Of a stretch of 11,720 bases of DNA, positions 5,982-11,720 are shown piece after piece. The stretch is from positions 89,413-101,132 of the forward strand of contig DHBS01000028.1 of NCBI GenBank assembly GCA_002398825.1, written 5' to 3'. Each line of letters begins with the position of its first letter. The stretch's first letter is position 1. The notes beneath the pieces are model-generated. The model ran no database searches and was not told the DNA's origin. It saw only the letters and a list, made by a program, of their open reading frames with translations. Source of the stretch: Syntrophomonas sp. UBA4922. GTDB lineage: Bacteria; Bacillota; Syntrophomonadia; Syntrophomonadales; Syntrophomonadaceae. The position numbers were made by a program, and so were the translations under genes.

Positions 5982-7128
5982 CGGAATTCTGTCCCAGCAG
6001 GAAATCGATGCTCTCCTGGCGGGCGGGAATAAAAAAAGCGGCCAGAATACGGCCGAATTGATCACAGAATTTGAACGCGACACTTTGGGGGAAATCGGCA
6101 ATATCTCCATGGGCACCTCAGCGACTATACTGTCGACTCTGCTGCACCGCAAGGTAGCCATCACCACCCCCGAGGTTAAAGTAATCAGCCGCGAGCAATT
6201 GCGCTCTGATTTCCCCATGCCTTATGTGATCGTGGAAGTGCAGTACCGCGAAGGTCTGCACGGCGCCAACGTGTTTGTGGTTAAAACCGAGGATGCCGGT
6301 ATGATCGCCGATCTCATGATGGGCATGGAACCCCGCGCGGGGCGCAGCAGTCTCAGTGAAATCGAGTTAAGCGCGGTTGGAGAGGCTATGAACCAGATGA
6401 TGGGTTCAGCCACTACCAGCCTGTCCACCATGTTCAACACCCGTATTGATATTTCCCCGCCCTTGCTGACGGTGGTCAACCTGGGGGAAGAAAAACTGGG
6501 TTTACACAGCATGTTTGAGGAACTGGTTACCATCAAATTCCAGATGAAGATAGAAAACCTTCTGGAAAGTGAGATCATGCAGATCACCCCCATCGAAGCG
6601 GTCAAACATATGATGGAAATGCTGACCGGTGACAGCTGCCCGTCAGAATCTCAGCAAACGGACAGTTCATTGCCAGAGCCGGAGACGGATGATCATTTTG
6701 AACAGCTGGAAGCCGCACTGGCCCGGGACAGTCTGGGGACTGACCGCCCGGCCGGTCCTGAGACGGCGTTTGCGGCTGAACCGCCCCCGCCGAAGCCAAC
6801 CCCGGCATCCCTGACGGTGCAGCCGGTACAGTTTGCTTCTCTGCACGAATTTCCTCTGGGTTCCATGCCCCAGAACATCGGCCTTATCATGGATGTTCCC
6901 CTGGATGTATCGGTGGAGCTGGGCAAGGCCCGCAAGACCATCAAAGAGGTTCTGGAACTGCAGCAGGGGTCTATCATTCAGCTTGACAAAATGGCCGGGG
7001 AACCGGTTGACTTGCTTGTCAATGGCAAGCTCATCGCCAGGGGCGAGGTGGTGGTCATTGATGAAAACTATGGGATCAGAATAACCGCGATCATTAGTCC
7101 CATTGACCGGGTTAATAAACTTCAATAA
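5974..7128 (+). CDS. fliY: FliY, motor switch protein with CheC phosphatase and FliN domains
   Basis: FliY of Firmicutes combines a CheC-like CheY-P phosphatase with a FliN/SpoA C-ring domain. The protein has 384 residues from ATG 5974 (386 from the in-frame ATG at 5968), against about 378 in B. subtilis. Residues 6-15 (LSQQEIDALL) are a CheY-P-binding peptide almost identical to that of FliM. Two CheC-type active sites are complete: D36-T-L-G-E40-I-G-N43 and S133-A-V-G-E137-A-M-N140, each with the paired Glu and Asn. A Pro/Glu/Ala-rich linker covers about residues 215-285 (including AAEPPPPKPTPAS). The FliN-type SpoA domain is at about 300-380 (NIGLIMDVPLDVSVELGKAR, LVNGKLIARGEVVVIDENYG). 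Expected role: stoichiometric part of the C-ring and dephosphorylation of CheY-P at the switch. cheY follows after 18 bases. Confidence 0.97.
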   Translation: MNNGILSQQEIDALLAGGNKKSGQNTAELITEFERDTLGEIGNISMGTSATILSTLLHRKVAITTPEVKVISREQLRSDFPMPYVIVEVQYREGLHGANVFVVKTEDAGMIADLMMGMEPRAGRSSLSEIELSAVGEAMNQMMGSATTSLSTMFNTRIDISPPLLTVVNLGEEKLGLHSMFEELVTIKFQMKIENLLESEIMQITPIEAVKHMMEMLTGDSCPSESQQTDSSLPEPETDDHFEQLEAALARDSLGTDRPAGPETAFAAEPPPPKPTPASLTVQPVQFASLHEFPLGSMPQNIGLIMDVPLDVSVELGKARKTIKEVLELQQGSIIQLDKMAGEPVDLLVNGKLIARGEVVVIDENYGIRITAIISPIDRVNKLQ

Positions 7129-7146
7129 CAGGCGAGGAGGCTCACT

Positions 7147-7512
7147 ATGTCAAAAAACGTGTTGATTGTGGACGATGCCGCTTTTATGAGGATGATGATC
7201 AAAGACATCCTGACCAAGAACGGCTATGCGGTAATCGGGGAGGCGGAAAACGGGATAACCGCCCTGGAGAAATACAAAGATCTTAAGCCCGATCTGGTCA
7301 CTATGGACATCACCATGCCGGAGATGGACGGCATTGCCGCGGTAAAAATGATCAGAGCCTTTGATTCCCAAGCCCGTATTATCATGTGCAGCGCTATGGG
7401 GCAGCAGGCCATGGTGATCGATGCCATTCAGGCCGGGGCCATTGATTTTATCGTCAAACCCTTTCAGCCCGAACGAGTGCTGGAAGCGGTGGGCAAGGCT
7501 TTTAACCAGTGA
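7147..7512 (+). CDS. cheY: CheY, chemotaxis response regulator
   Basis: CheY is a single-domain receiver of 121 residues, phosphorylated by CheA and binding FliM/FliY to change motor rotation. The key residues are all present: acidic pair Asp9-Asp10, phosphoacceptor Asp54 in LVTMDITMPEMDG, Ser82 (the Thr/Ser switch position), Phe101 at the aromatic switch position (Tyr in E. coli), and Lys104 in IVKPF. There is no output domain. The motif NVLIVDDAAFMRMMIKDIL is typical of the Bacillus/Clostridium/Thermotoga CheY group. The ATG has GGAGG (7136-7140) 6 bases upstream. The stop TGA overlaps the fliO ATG by one base (TGATG), suggesting coupling with the export gate gene. Confidence 0.97.
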   Translation: MSKNVLIVDDAAFMRMMIKDILTKNGYAVIGEAENGITALEKYKDLKPDLVTMDITMPEMDGIAAVKMIRAFDSQARIIMCSAMGQQAMVIDAIQAGAIDFIVKPFQPERVLEAVGKAFNQ

Positions 7513-8123
7513 TGCTAAGGCTTAAAACCGGAAAAAACGCAGGCCGGTGCCTATTGATCATTTTGCTGGCCCTGTCTTTCCTACAGCTGTCAGCTCCTAT
7601 TACCGGGGCGGTAGACGACATCGGGGCCGTGCAGGAGGAACTTGACAAGGGGCAGGAAAATGCCCCGCAGCAGAATAACCTGTGGTGGGAATTCGTCAAA
7701 CTGGTGTTTTTCCTTCTGCTTTTGATCGCCGCCTCGGGCTGGGTGATCCGTTATCTGGGCCAAAACGCCAGGGCGCGATCGCAGGGCGTTTACGTCCATA
7801 TCGTGGACGAAGTCATCCTGGGCCAGAACCGGGGCATAGCACTCTGCGAAGTGGGGGGCAAGCTCTACGCTCTGGGTATCACCGAACACCACATCAACCT
7901 GTTGTTTGAGACTGACAATGCCAAGCTGCTGGAAGAGATCAGTCAGGAGCCTCTGTCAGACCGTCAAACCCAGCCGGGACCGTTGGCGAAGATATTGGGA
8001 CAGACTTTGCCCCCCGGAAGCCGCCCGGGGAGTTCCAATAATCAGTTCAGCCAGTTGATGGCCGAACAGGCGCGCCGTTTACAGGATATGATTTCCAACC
8101 ACGCCGAGAAGGGATCCAAGTGA
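7512..8123 (+). CDS. fliO: FliO (FliZ in Bacillus), flagellar export gate assembly protein
   Basis: FliO assists assembly of the FliP ring of the flagellar type III export gate. The 203-residue protein starts with a basic stretch and hydrophobic segment (about 12-32, CLLIILLALSFLQLSAPITG) that looks like a signal peptide. A short acidic extracytoplasmic part follows, then a membrane helix at about residues 58-82 (WWEFVKLVFFLLLLIAASGW). The cytoplasmic FliO domain comes next, with YVHIVDEVILGQNRGIALCE and VGGKLYALGITEHHINLLFE. This layout matches B. subtilis FliZ (219 residues) rather than the shorter FliO of enterics. ATG 7512 overlaps the cheY stop; GTG at 7509 is an alternative. No good ribosome binding site is seen, so translation probably depends on reinitiation after cheY. 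The sequence at 8012-8030 within the gene can form a small GC hairpin. Confidence 0.9.
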   Translation: MLRLKTGKNAGRCLLIILLALSFLQLSAPITGAVDDIGAVQEELDKGQENAPQQNNLWWEFVKLVFFLLLLIAASGWVIRYLGQNARARSQGVYVHIVDEVILGQNRGIALCEVGGKLYALGITEHHINLLFETDNAKLLEEISQEPLSDRQTQPGPLAKILGQTLPPGSRPGSSNNQFSQLMAEQARRLQDMISNHAEKGSK

Positions 8124-8132
8124 AAAGCAGTG

Positions 8133-8921
8133 ATGATTGTGAGTAACAGGACCAGAAAATTATTATATGCCTCAGCGGCGGTGAGTCTGGCAGCCGCCCT
8201 TGTGATGTGGTTCGCCCAGCCGGCGCTGGCCGAGCCCATACAGCTGCCTGATATCGACCTGCAGATCGGCGGGGGGGATCCGGCCGACCCGCAGGGATTA
8301 TCATCGGCCCTGCAGCTGGTTATGCTTTTGACCGTGCTTTCTCTGGCTCCGGCCATATTGATCATGCTGACCTCCTTTACCCGCATCATAGTGGTATTGT
8401 CCTTTGTGCGCAGTTCGCTGGCCACGCAGCAGATGCCGCCCAATCAGATCCTGATTGGCCTGGCTTTATTTTTGACCTTTTTTGTGATGGCTCCGGTATT
8501 GCAGGAGGTTAACAACAATGCCCTGCAGCCCTTCATGAAAGGGGAGATTGACCAGCAGACCGCCTTCACCCAGGGTATGGATCCACTGCGCAGCTTTATG
8601 TTTAAACAGACCCGGGAAAAGGACCTGGCTCTGTTTGTCAGCCTTTCCCAAATGGAGCGGCCCCGCAATTTCAGCGATATACCCAATTATGTCCTGATTC
8701 CGTCCTTTATCATCAGTGAATTGAAAACCGCTTTCCAGATCGGCTTCATTATTTTTATACCTTTTCTGGTGATCGATATGGTGGTTGCCAGCGCTTTGAT
8801 GTCTATGGGCATGATGATGCTGCCCCCGATGATGATCTCCCTGCCCTTTAAGATATTGCTGTTCATCCTGGTTGACGGGTGGGATCTGGTGATTCAGTCA
8901 CTGGTATTGAGTTTCAAATAA
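8133..8921 (+). CDS. fliP: FliP, flagellar type III export gate protein
   Basis: FliP is the main subunit (five copies) of the FliPQR pore through which flagellar proteins leave the cytoplasm. The 262-residue protein has a cleavable signal peptide (residues 1-33, ending AQPALA before EP), as FliP proteins do. Conserved blocks follow: VMLLTVLSLAPAILIMLTSF, TRIIVVLSFVRSSLATQQMP, PNQILIGLALFLTFFVMAPV, and the C-terminal pair of helices (IGFIIFIPFLVIDMVVASAL, SMGMMMLPPMMISLPFKILL). Candidate starts are GTG 8130 and ATG 8133. An in-frame stop (that of fliO, 8121-8123) excludes anything further upstream. The ribosome binding site is weak (GAAGGGA near 8107-8113), so coupling to fliO is likely. Confidence 0.97.
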   Translation: MIVSNRTRKLLYASAAVSLAAALVMWFAQPALAEPIQLPDIDLQIGGGDPADPQGLSSALQLVMLLTVLSLAPAILIMLTSFTRIIVVLSFVRSSLATQQMPPNQILIGLALFLTFFVMAPVLQEVNNNALQPFMKGEIDQQTAFTQGMDPLRSFMFKQTREKDLALFVSLSQMERPRNFSDIPNYVLIPSFIISELKTAFQIGFIIFIPFLVIDMVVASALMSMGMMMLPPMMISLPFKILLFILVDGWDLVIQSLVLSFK

Positions 8922-8939
8922 ATGGGAGGTCCTTAAAAA

Positions 8940-9212
8940 GTGTACGAAGACATTGTACTGGGGATTGCCAATGAAGCTGTGTTGACCGTCTTGCTTATAT
9001 CAGCACCCATTCTCGGCGCAGCCTTATTGACCGGTTTATTAATCAGCATACTGCAGGCTACCACCCAGATTCAGGAAATGACCCTGGTGTTTGTGCCTAA
9101 AATTGTAGTGGTCTTGCTGGTGGTGCTCATCTTCGGCCCCTGGATGCTCAATATTCTGGTGAGTTTCACCCATAATTTGCTGACGGCCATTCCCCAGATG
9201 GTGACCATCTAG
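8940..9212 (+). CDS. fliQ: FliQ, flagellar type III export gate protein
   Basis: FliQ is a small hydrophobic subunit that wraps around the FliP/FliR core of the export gate. Its 90 residues contain two membrane helices, about 16-38 (VLLISAPILGAALLTGLLIS) and 52-75 (VFVPKIVVVLLVVLIFGPWM). They are joined by the family motif SILQATTQIQEMTL. The length is the usual 89-90. The start is a GTG with GGGAGGT (8924-8930) 9 bases upstream. It lies 18 bases after fliP and 13 before fliR, in the universal fliP-fliQ-fliR order. Confidence 0.97.
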   Translation: MYEDIVLGIANEAVLTVLLISAPILGAALLTGLLISILQATTQIQEMTLVFVPKIVVVLLVVLIFGPWMLNILVSFTHNLLTAIPQMVTI

Positions 9213-9225
9213 AAAGAGGGGTTCT

Positions 9226-9987
9226 ATGGGATTTACCGCCCTTGGCTTTCTCCTGGTTCTGGCCAGAATATCCGGCTTGTTTCTGAGCGCTCCCATCTTC
9301 AGCAGCAGGCAAATGCCGGGGCAGGTTAAAATTCTCCTGGTCCTGGCCCTGGCCGGCATGATGGCCTACTTTCTACCCGTTGCCTCCGGGGTGGAGATCG
9401 CCAACCCGCTGTATATGATGGCGGCGGTGGTCCTGGAGATCCTGGTGGGCTATACAATTGGCCTGGTTGCTTATATGCTCTTTGCCGGAATCCAAACCGC
9501 CGGCCAATTGATGGATATGCAGATGGGCTTTGCCATTGTCAATGTAATTGATCCCCAATCGGGAATGCAGATTCCCCTGATGGGCAACCTGACCCAGACC
9601 GTAGCCCTGTTGTTCTATCTGGCGGTCAATGGCCACCACTATCTGCTGCAGGCAGTGGCCCAGAGTTACCAGGTGATCCCGGTTTTGGGACTGAAACTGG
9701 GCAGCGGATTCTATCAAAGCCTGTTTTCCATCGGTGCGGAAATGTTTGTGATCGCCTTGAAAGTGGCCGCGCCTCTGGTGGTGGCCATACTCATCACTGA
9801 TGTGGCCATGGGATTCATCGCCCGGACCGTGCCGCAGATGAATGTATTCATCGTGGGGCTGCCCTTAAAGATCCTGATCGGGCTGGGCTGTTTGCTGGTG
9901 ATGCTGCCGGTATATCTGTGGGTATTTGACCTGCTTTTCTCCAGGTTTTTCGGCTATATTGACGGAATCATGGCTTTGATGAGGTAA
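9226..9987 (+). CDS. fliR: FliR, flagellar type III export gate protein
   Basis: FliR is the single-copy subunit that closes the FliP ring and interacts with FlhB. The 253-residue, very hydrophobic protein has about six membrane helices, including GFLLVLARISGLFLSAPIFS at the N-terminus. Conserved features include FSSRQMPGQVKILLVLALAG, TAGQLMDMQMGFAIVNVIDP and the C-terminal block FIARTVPQMNVFIVGLPLKI. The last block is the classical FliR/SctT signature. AGAGGGG (9215-9221) precedes the ATG. The stop is only 5 bases from the flhB ATG. In some Clostridia FliR and FlhB are fused into one protein; here they are separate. Confidence 0.97.
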   Translation: MGFTALGFLLVLARISGLFLSAPIFSSRQMPGQVKILLVLALAGMMAYFLPVASGVEIANPLYMMAAVVLEILVGYTIGLVAYMLFAGIQTAGQLMDMQMGFAIVNVIDPQSGMQIPLMGNLTQTVALLFYLAVNGHHYLLQAVAQSYQVIPVLGLKLGSGFYQSLFSIGAEMFVIALKVAAPLVVAILITDVAMGFIARTVPQMNVFIVGLPLKILIGLGCLLVMLPVYLWVFDLLFSRFFGYIDGIMALMR

Positions 9988-9992
9988 CTGAC

Positions 9993-11105
9993 ATGGATGA
10001 ACGGCTTGCCGGGTATCGCTTTAACCTCCAGCTTTTTGCAGAAGATCAGGGCAGCGGGGAAAGGACGGAACCGGCCACCCCCAAAAAAAGGGAAGAGGCC
10101 CGGCAAAAAGGCCAGGTATTCAAGAGCAGCGACCTGAATGCGGCAGTCATCCTGGCGGTAGGAACGGTGGTTACCTTCGCCACTCTGCCTCATATGGTCT
10201 CCACCTTGCAACACTTTACCGCCACCTATCTGCTGGACCGGGGCTGGTATGAGTTTACCCCGGAGTATGCCCGGTTCCTGCTGGGAGAAGTGGTGCTGGT
10301 CCTGGCCCGGTTATGTTTGCCCATAATGGGAGCTACCTTTTTAGCGGCCCTGCTGGTTTCTTATATGCAGGTGGGATTCGTGTTCAGCGCTGAACCCTTA
10401 TCTCCCAAGCCGGATCGCATCAACCCTTTGTCCGGATTCAAGCGCATCTTCTCCAAACGCGCCCTGGTGGAATTCGGCAAGTCGATGGCCAAGGTGGTTA
10501 TCGTAGGCTGGATCGTATATACCACCATCAAGACGCAGTTTGACCTGTTTCCGCGTTTTGTGGATATGGACCCCCTGGCCATAGTGAAAATGCTCAGCAA
10601 TATGATATTTGAGTTGGCTTTAAAAGTCGGCCTGGTGCTTATAATTATCGGGGTTATGGATTATTTCTACCAGTGGTATGAGTACGAACAGTCCTTGAAA
10701 ATGAGCAAATATGACATCCGGCAGGAATACAAACAGAGCGAGGGCGATCCTCAGCTCAAGGCCCGGCAGAAGCAGATTCAGCGCGAATACGCCATGCGCC
10801 GGATGATGGCCGAGGTCCCTAAAGCCGATGTGGTAATCACCAATCCCACCCATTTTGCCGTGGTTTTGAAATATGAGGTGGATGTGATGCAAGCCCCGAT
10901 GGTCGTGGCCAAAGGCCAGGATTTCGTAGCTCAGAAGATCAAGGAGATCGCACAGGAGCATCAGGTGGTAATGGTGGAGAACCCGCCCCTGGCCCGCACC
11001 CTGTACTACAGCGTAGAGATCGGGGCACTGGTGCCGGAGGAGATGTATCAGGCCGTAGCTGAGGTTCTGGCCTTCGTATACCGCCACAAAAAACTGGCTC
11101 TGTAA
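9993..11105 (+). CDS. flhB: FlhB, export gate protein and substrate-specificity switch
   Basis: FlhB controls which substrates the flagellar export machine accepts and changes from hook-type to filament-type export when FliK signals completion of the hook. The 370-residue protein has a basic N-terminal motif (ERTEPATPKKREEARQKGQV, about 23-42) and about four membrane helices between residues 46 and 220. The cytoplasmic domain begins with the helix linker YEQSLKMSKYDIRQEYKQSE. The autocleavage motif is intact: N284-P285-T286-H287 in VVITNPTHFAVVLKYE, with cleavage expected between Asn and Pro. The C-terminal part (QEHQVVMVENPPLARTLYYS, EIGALVPEEMYQAVAEVLAF) is typical and there is no long proline-rich tail. 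GAGGT (9981-9985), inside the end of fliR, serves as ribosome binding site. Confidence 0.97.
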   Translation: MDERLAGYRFNLQLFAEDQGSGERTEPATPKKREEARQKGQVFKSSDLNAAVILAVGTVVTFATLPHMVSTLQHFTATYLLDRGWYEFTPEYARFLLGEVVLVLARLCLPIMGATFLAALLVSYMQVGFVFSAEPLSPKPDRINPLSGFKRIFSKRALVEFGKSMAKVVIVGWIVYTTIKTQFDLFPRFVDMDPLAIVKMLSNMIFELALKVGLVLIIIGVMDYFYQWYEYEQSLKMSKYDIRQEYKQSEGDPQLKARQKQIQREYAMRRMMAEVPKADVVITNPTHFAVVLKYEVDVMQAPMVVAKGQDFVAQKIKEIAQEHQVVMVENPPLARTLYYSVEIGALVPEEMYQAVAEVLAFVYRHKKLAL

Positions 11106-11107
11106 CC

Positions 11108-11115
11108 GGGGAGGA
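11108..11115 (+). promoter_or_regulatory. flhA ribosome binding site
   Basis: GGGGAGGA directly abuts the ATG at 11116, leaving no proper spacing. It is 6 bases from the in-frame GTG at 11122. The GTG is therefore the more likely flhA start. Confidence 0.65.
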
Positions 11116-11121
11116 ATGAAA

Positions 11122-11720
11122 GTGGCCCAGGAACAAGCCTGGAAAGACCGCTTAACGGCAAACAGCGACGTTTTGATAGCCATGCTGGTAGTCACCATCG
11201 TGATGATGATGATCATCCCTCTGACGCCTTTTTTGCTGGACATCCTCTTGACTTTTAACATTACTTTCGCTTTGATTATCCTGATGGTGTCCATGTTCAA
11301 CGTAGACCCGCTGGAATTCTCGGTATTCCCCTCATTGCTCCTGGTCATGACCCTGTTCCGCCTCTCCTTGAACGTATCCACCACCCGCTTGATACTGCTT
11401 GACGCCCATGCCGGGCAGGTGGTGGAAGCCTTCGGCAATTTTGTGGTGGGAGGCAATATGGTGGTGGGCATGGTCATTTTCTTGATCCTGGTGGTTATTC
11501 AGTTCATTGTCATCACCCGCGGCGCGGAAAGGGTTTCGGAGGTGGCGGCCCGCTTTACCCTGGATGCCATGCCCGGGAAGCAGATGGCTATCGACGCCGA
11601 TCTCAACGCCGGCTTGATCAATGAGCAAACCGCCCGCGACCGGCGCCAGAAGGTGCAGCGCGAATCAGACTTCTACGGGGCTATGGACGGGGCCAGCAAA
11701 TTTGTCAAAGGAGATGCCAT
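11122..11720 (+). CDS. flhA: FlhA, flagellar export gate protein (3' partial)
   Basis: FlhA is the large nonameric export gate subunit, an ion-driven component that docks chaperone-substrate complexes. About 199 N-terminal residues are present; the frame stays open to the window edge, and a full FlhA has close to 680-700 residues. Visible features are the first membrane helices (SDVLIAMLVVTIVMMMIIPL, LLDILLTFNITFALIILMVS) and the conserved FPSLLLVMTLFRLSLNVSTT. The FHIPEP-family signature also appears as EVAARFTLDAMPGKQMAIDA, then DLNAGLINEQTARDRRQKVQ and ESDFYGAMDGASKFVKGDA. The start is probably GTG 11122, with ATG 11116 as the alternative. It lies 16 bases after flhB, as in Bacillus, where flhF and flhG follow. 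Confidence 0.96.
   Translation, partial: MAQEQAWKDRLTANSDVLIAMLVVTIVMMMIIPLTPFLLDILLTFNITFALIILMVSMFNVDPLEFSVFPSLLLVMTLFRLSLNVSTTRLILLDAHAGQVVEAFGNFVVGGNMVVGMVIFLILVVIQFIVITRGAERVSEVAARFTLDAMPGKQMAIDADLNAGLINEQTARDRRQKVQRESDFYGAMDGASKFVKGDA

Noticed and set aside
5370..6218. Long minus-strand open frame of 282 codons across fliM and fliY
   Set aside because: It lies antisense to two well-recognised genes, has no family resemblance and a His/Phe-rich composition typical of a reverse-frame shadow.
8012..8030. CCCCGG/CCGGGG hairpin near the 3' end of fliO
   Set aside because: It has only 6 base pairs within coding sequence, no T-run, and lies too far from the fliP start to be a convincing regulator.
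10620..11477. Long minus-strand open frame of 285 codons across flhB and flhA
   Set aside because: It is antisense to clear FlhB and FlhA coding sequence, and its translation shows low-complexity stretches and no recognisable domain.
1..11720. Mobile element, CRISPR array, tRNA or a novel accessory system
   Set aside because: The whole window is accounted for by a collinear, standard flagellar operon; no repeats arrays, integrase/transposase sequence or RNA gene were seen.

Overview
The window is one continuous stretch of a flagellar/chemotaxis operon of the fla/che type. Every gene is on the plus strand, packed with gaps of 0-90 bases or small overlaps, and both ends are cut inside genes. 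The gene order (ylxF/motE-like, fliK, flgD, a small conserved flagellar-operon gene, flgE, flbD/swrD, fliL, fliM, fliY, cheY, fliO/fliZ, fliP, fliQ, fliR, flhB, flhA) matches the order known from Bacillus and Clostridia. The CheC-FliN fusion FliY, a CheY between fliY and fliO, strong AGGAGG-type ribosome binding sites and several GTG/TTG starts all point to a Firmicute. The mid-range GC content and the extra small gene between flgD and flgE fit a Clostridia-class anaerobe better than Bacillus itself. I cannot name the genus from the sequence.

Layout: bases 1-4230 hold the hook-assembly block: a coiled-coil/MgtE-N-like protein, the hook-length ruler FliK, the hook cap FlgD, a conserved protein of unknown role, and the hook protein FlgE. 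A strong GC-rich hairpin follows flgE. Bases 4279-7512 hold the motor and switch block: FlbD/SwrD, the stator-associated FliL, the C-ring proteins FliM and FliY, and the response regulator CheY. Bases 7512-11720 hold the membrane part of the flagellar type III export gate: FliO, FliP, FliQ, FliR, FlhB and the start of FlhA.

How they work together: the export gate secretes hook subunits, the FlgD cap assembles them, and FliK measures the hook and switches FlhB specificity through its NPTH autocleavage site. CheY-P binds the near-identical N-terminal peptides of FliM and FliY to control rotation. FliY keeps both CheC-type phosphatase active sites and so probably also removes the signal.

I found no RNA genes, mobile elements, CRISPR arrays or foreign islands, and no evidence for a new system. 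The items most worth a second look are the RelE/DUF4258-like look of the small conserved protein between flgD and flgE, and the hairpin after flgE. Intergenic gaps are all under 100 bases.
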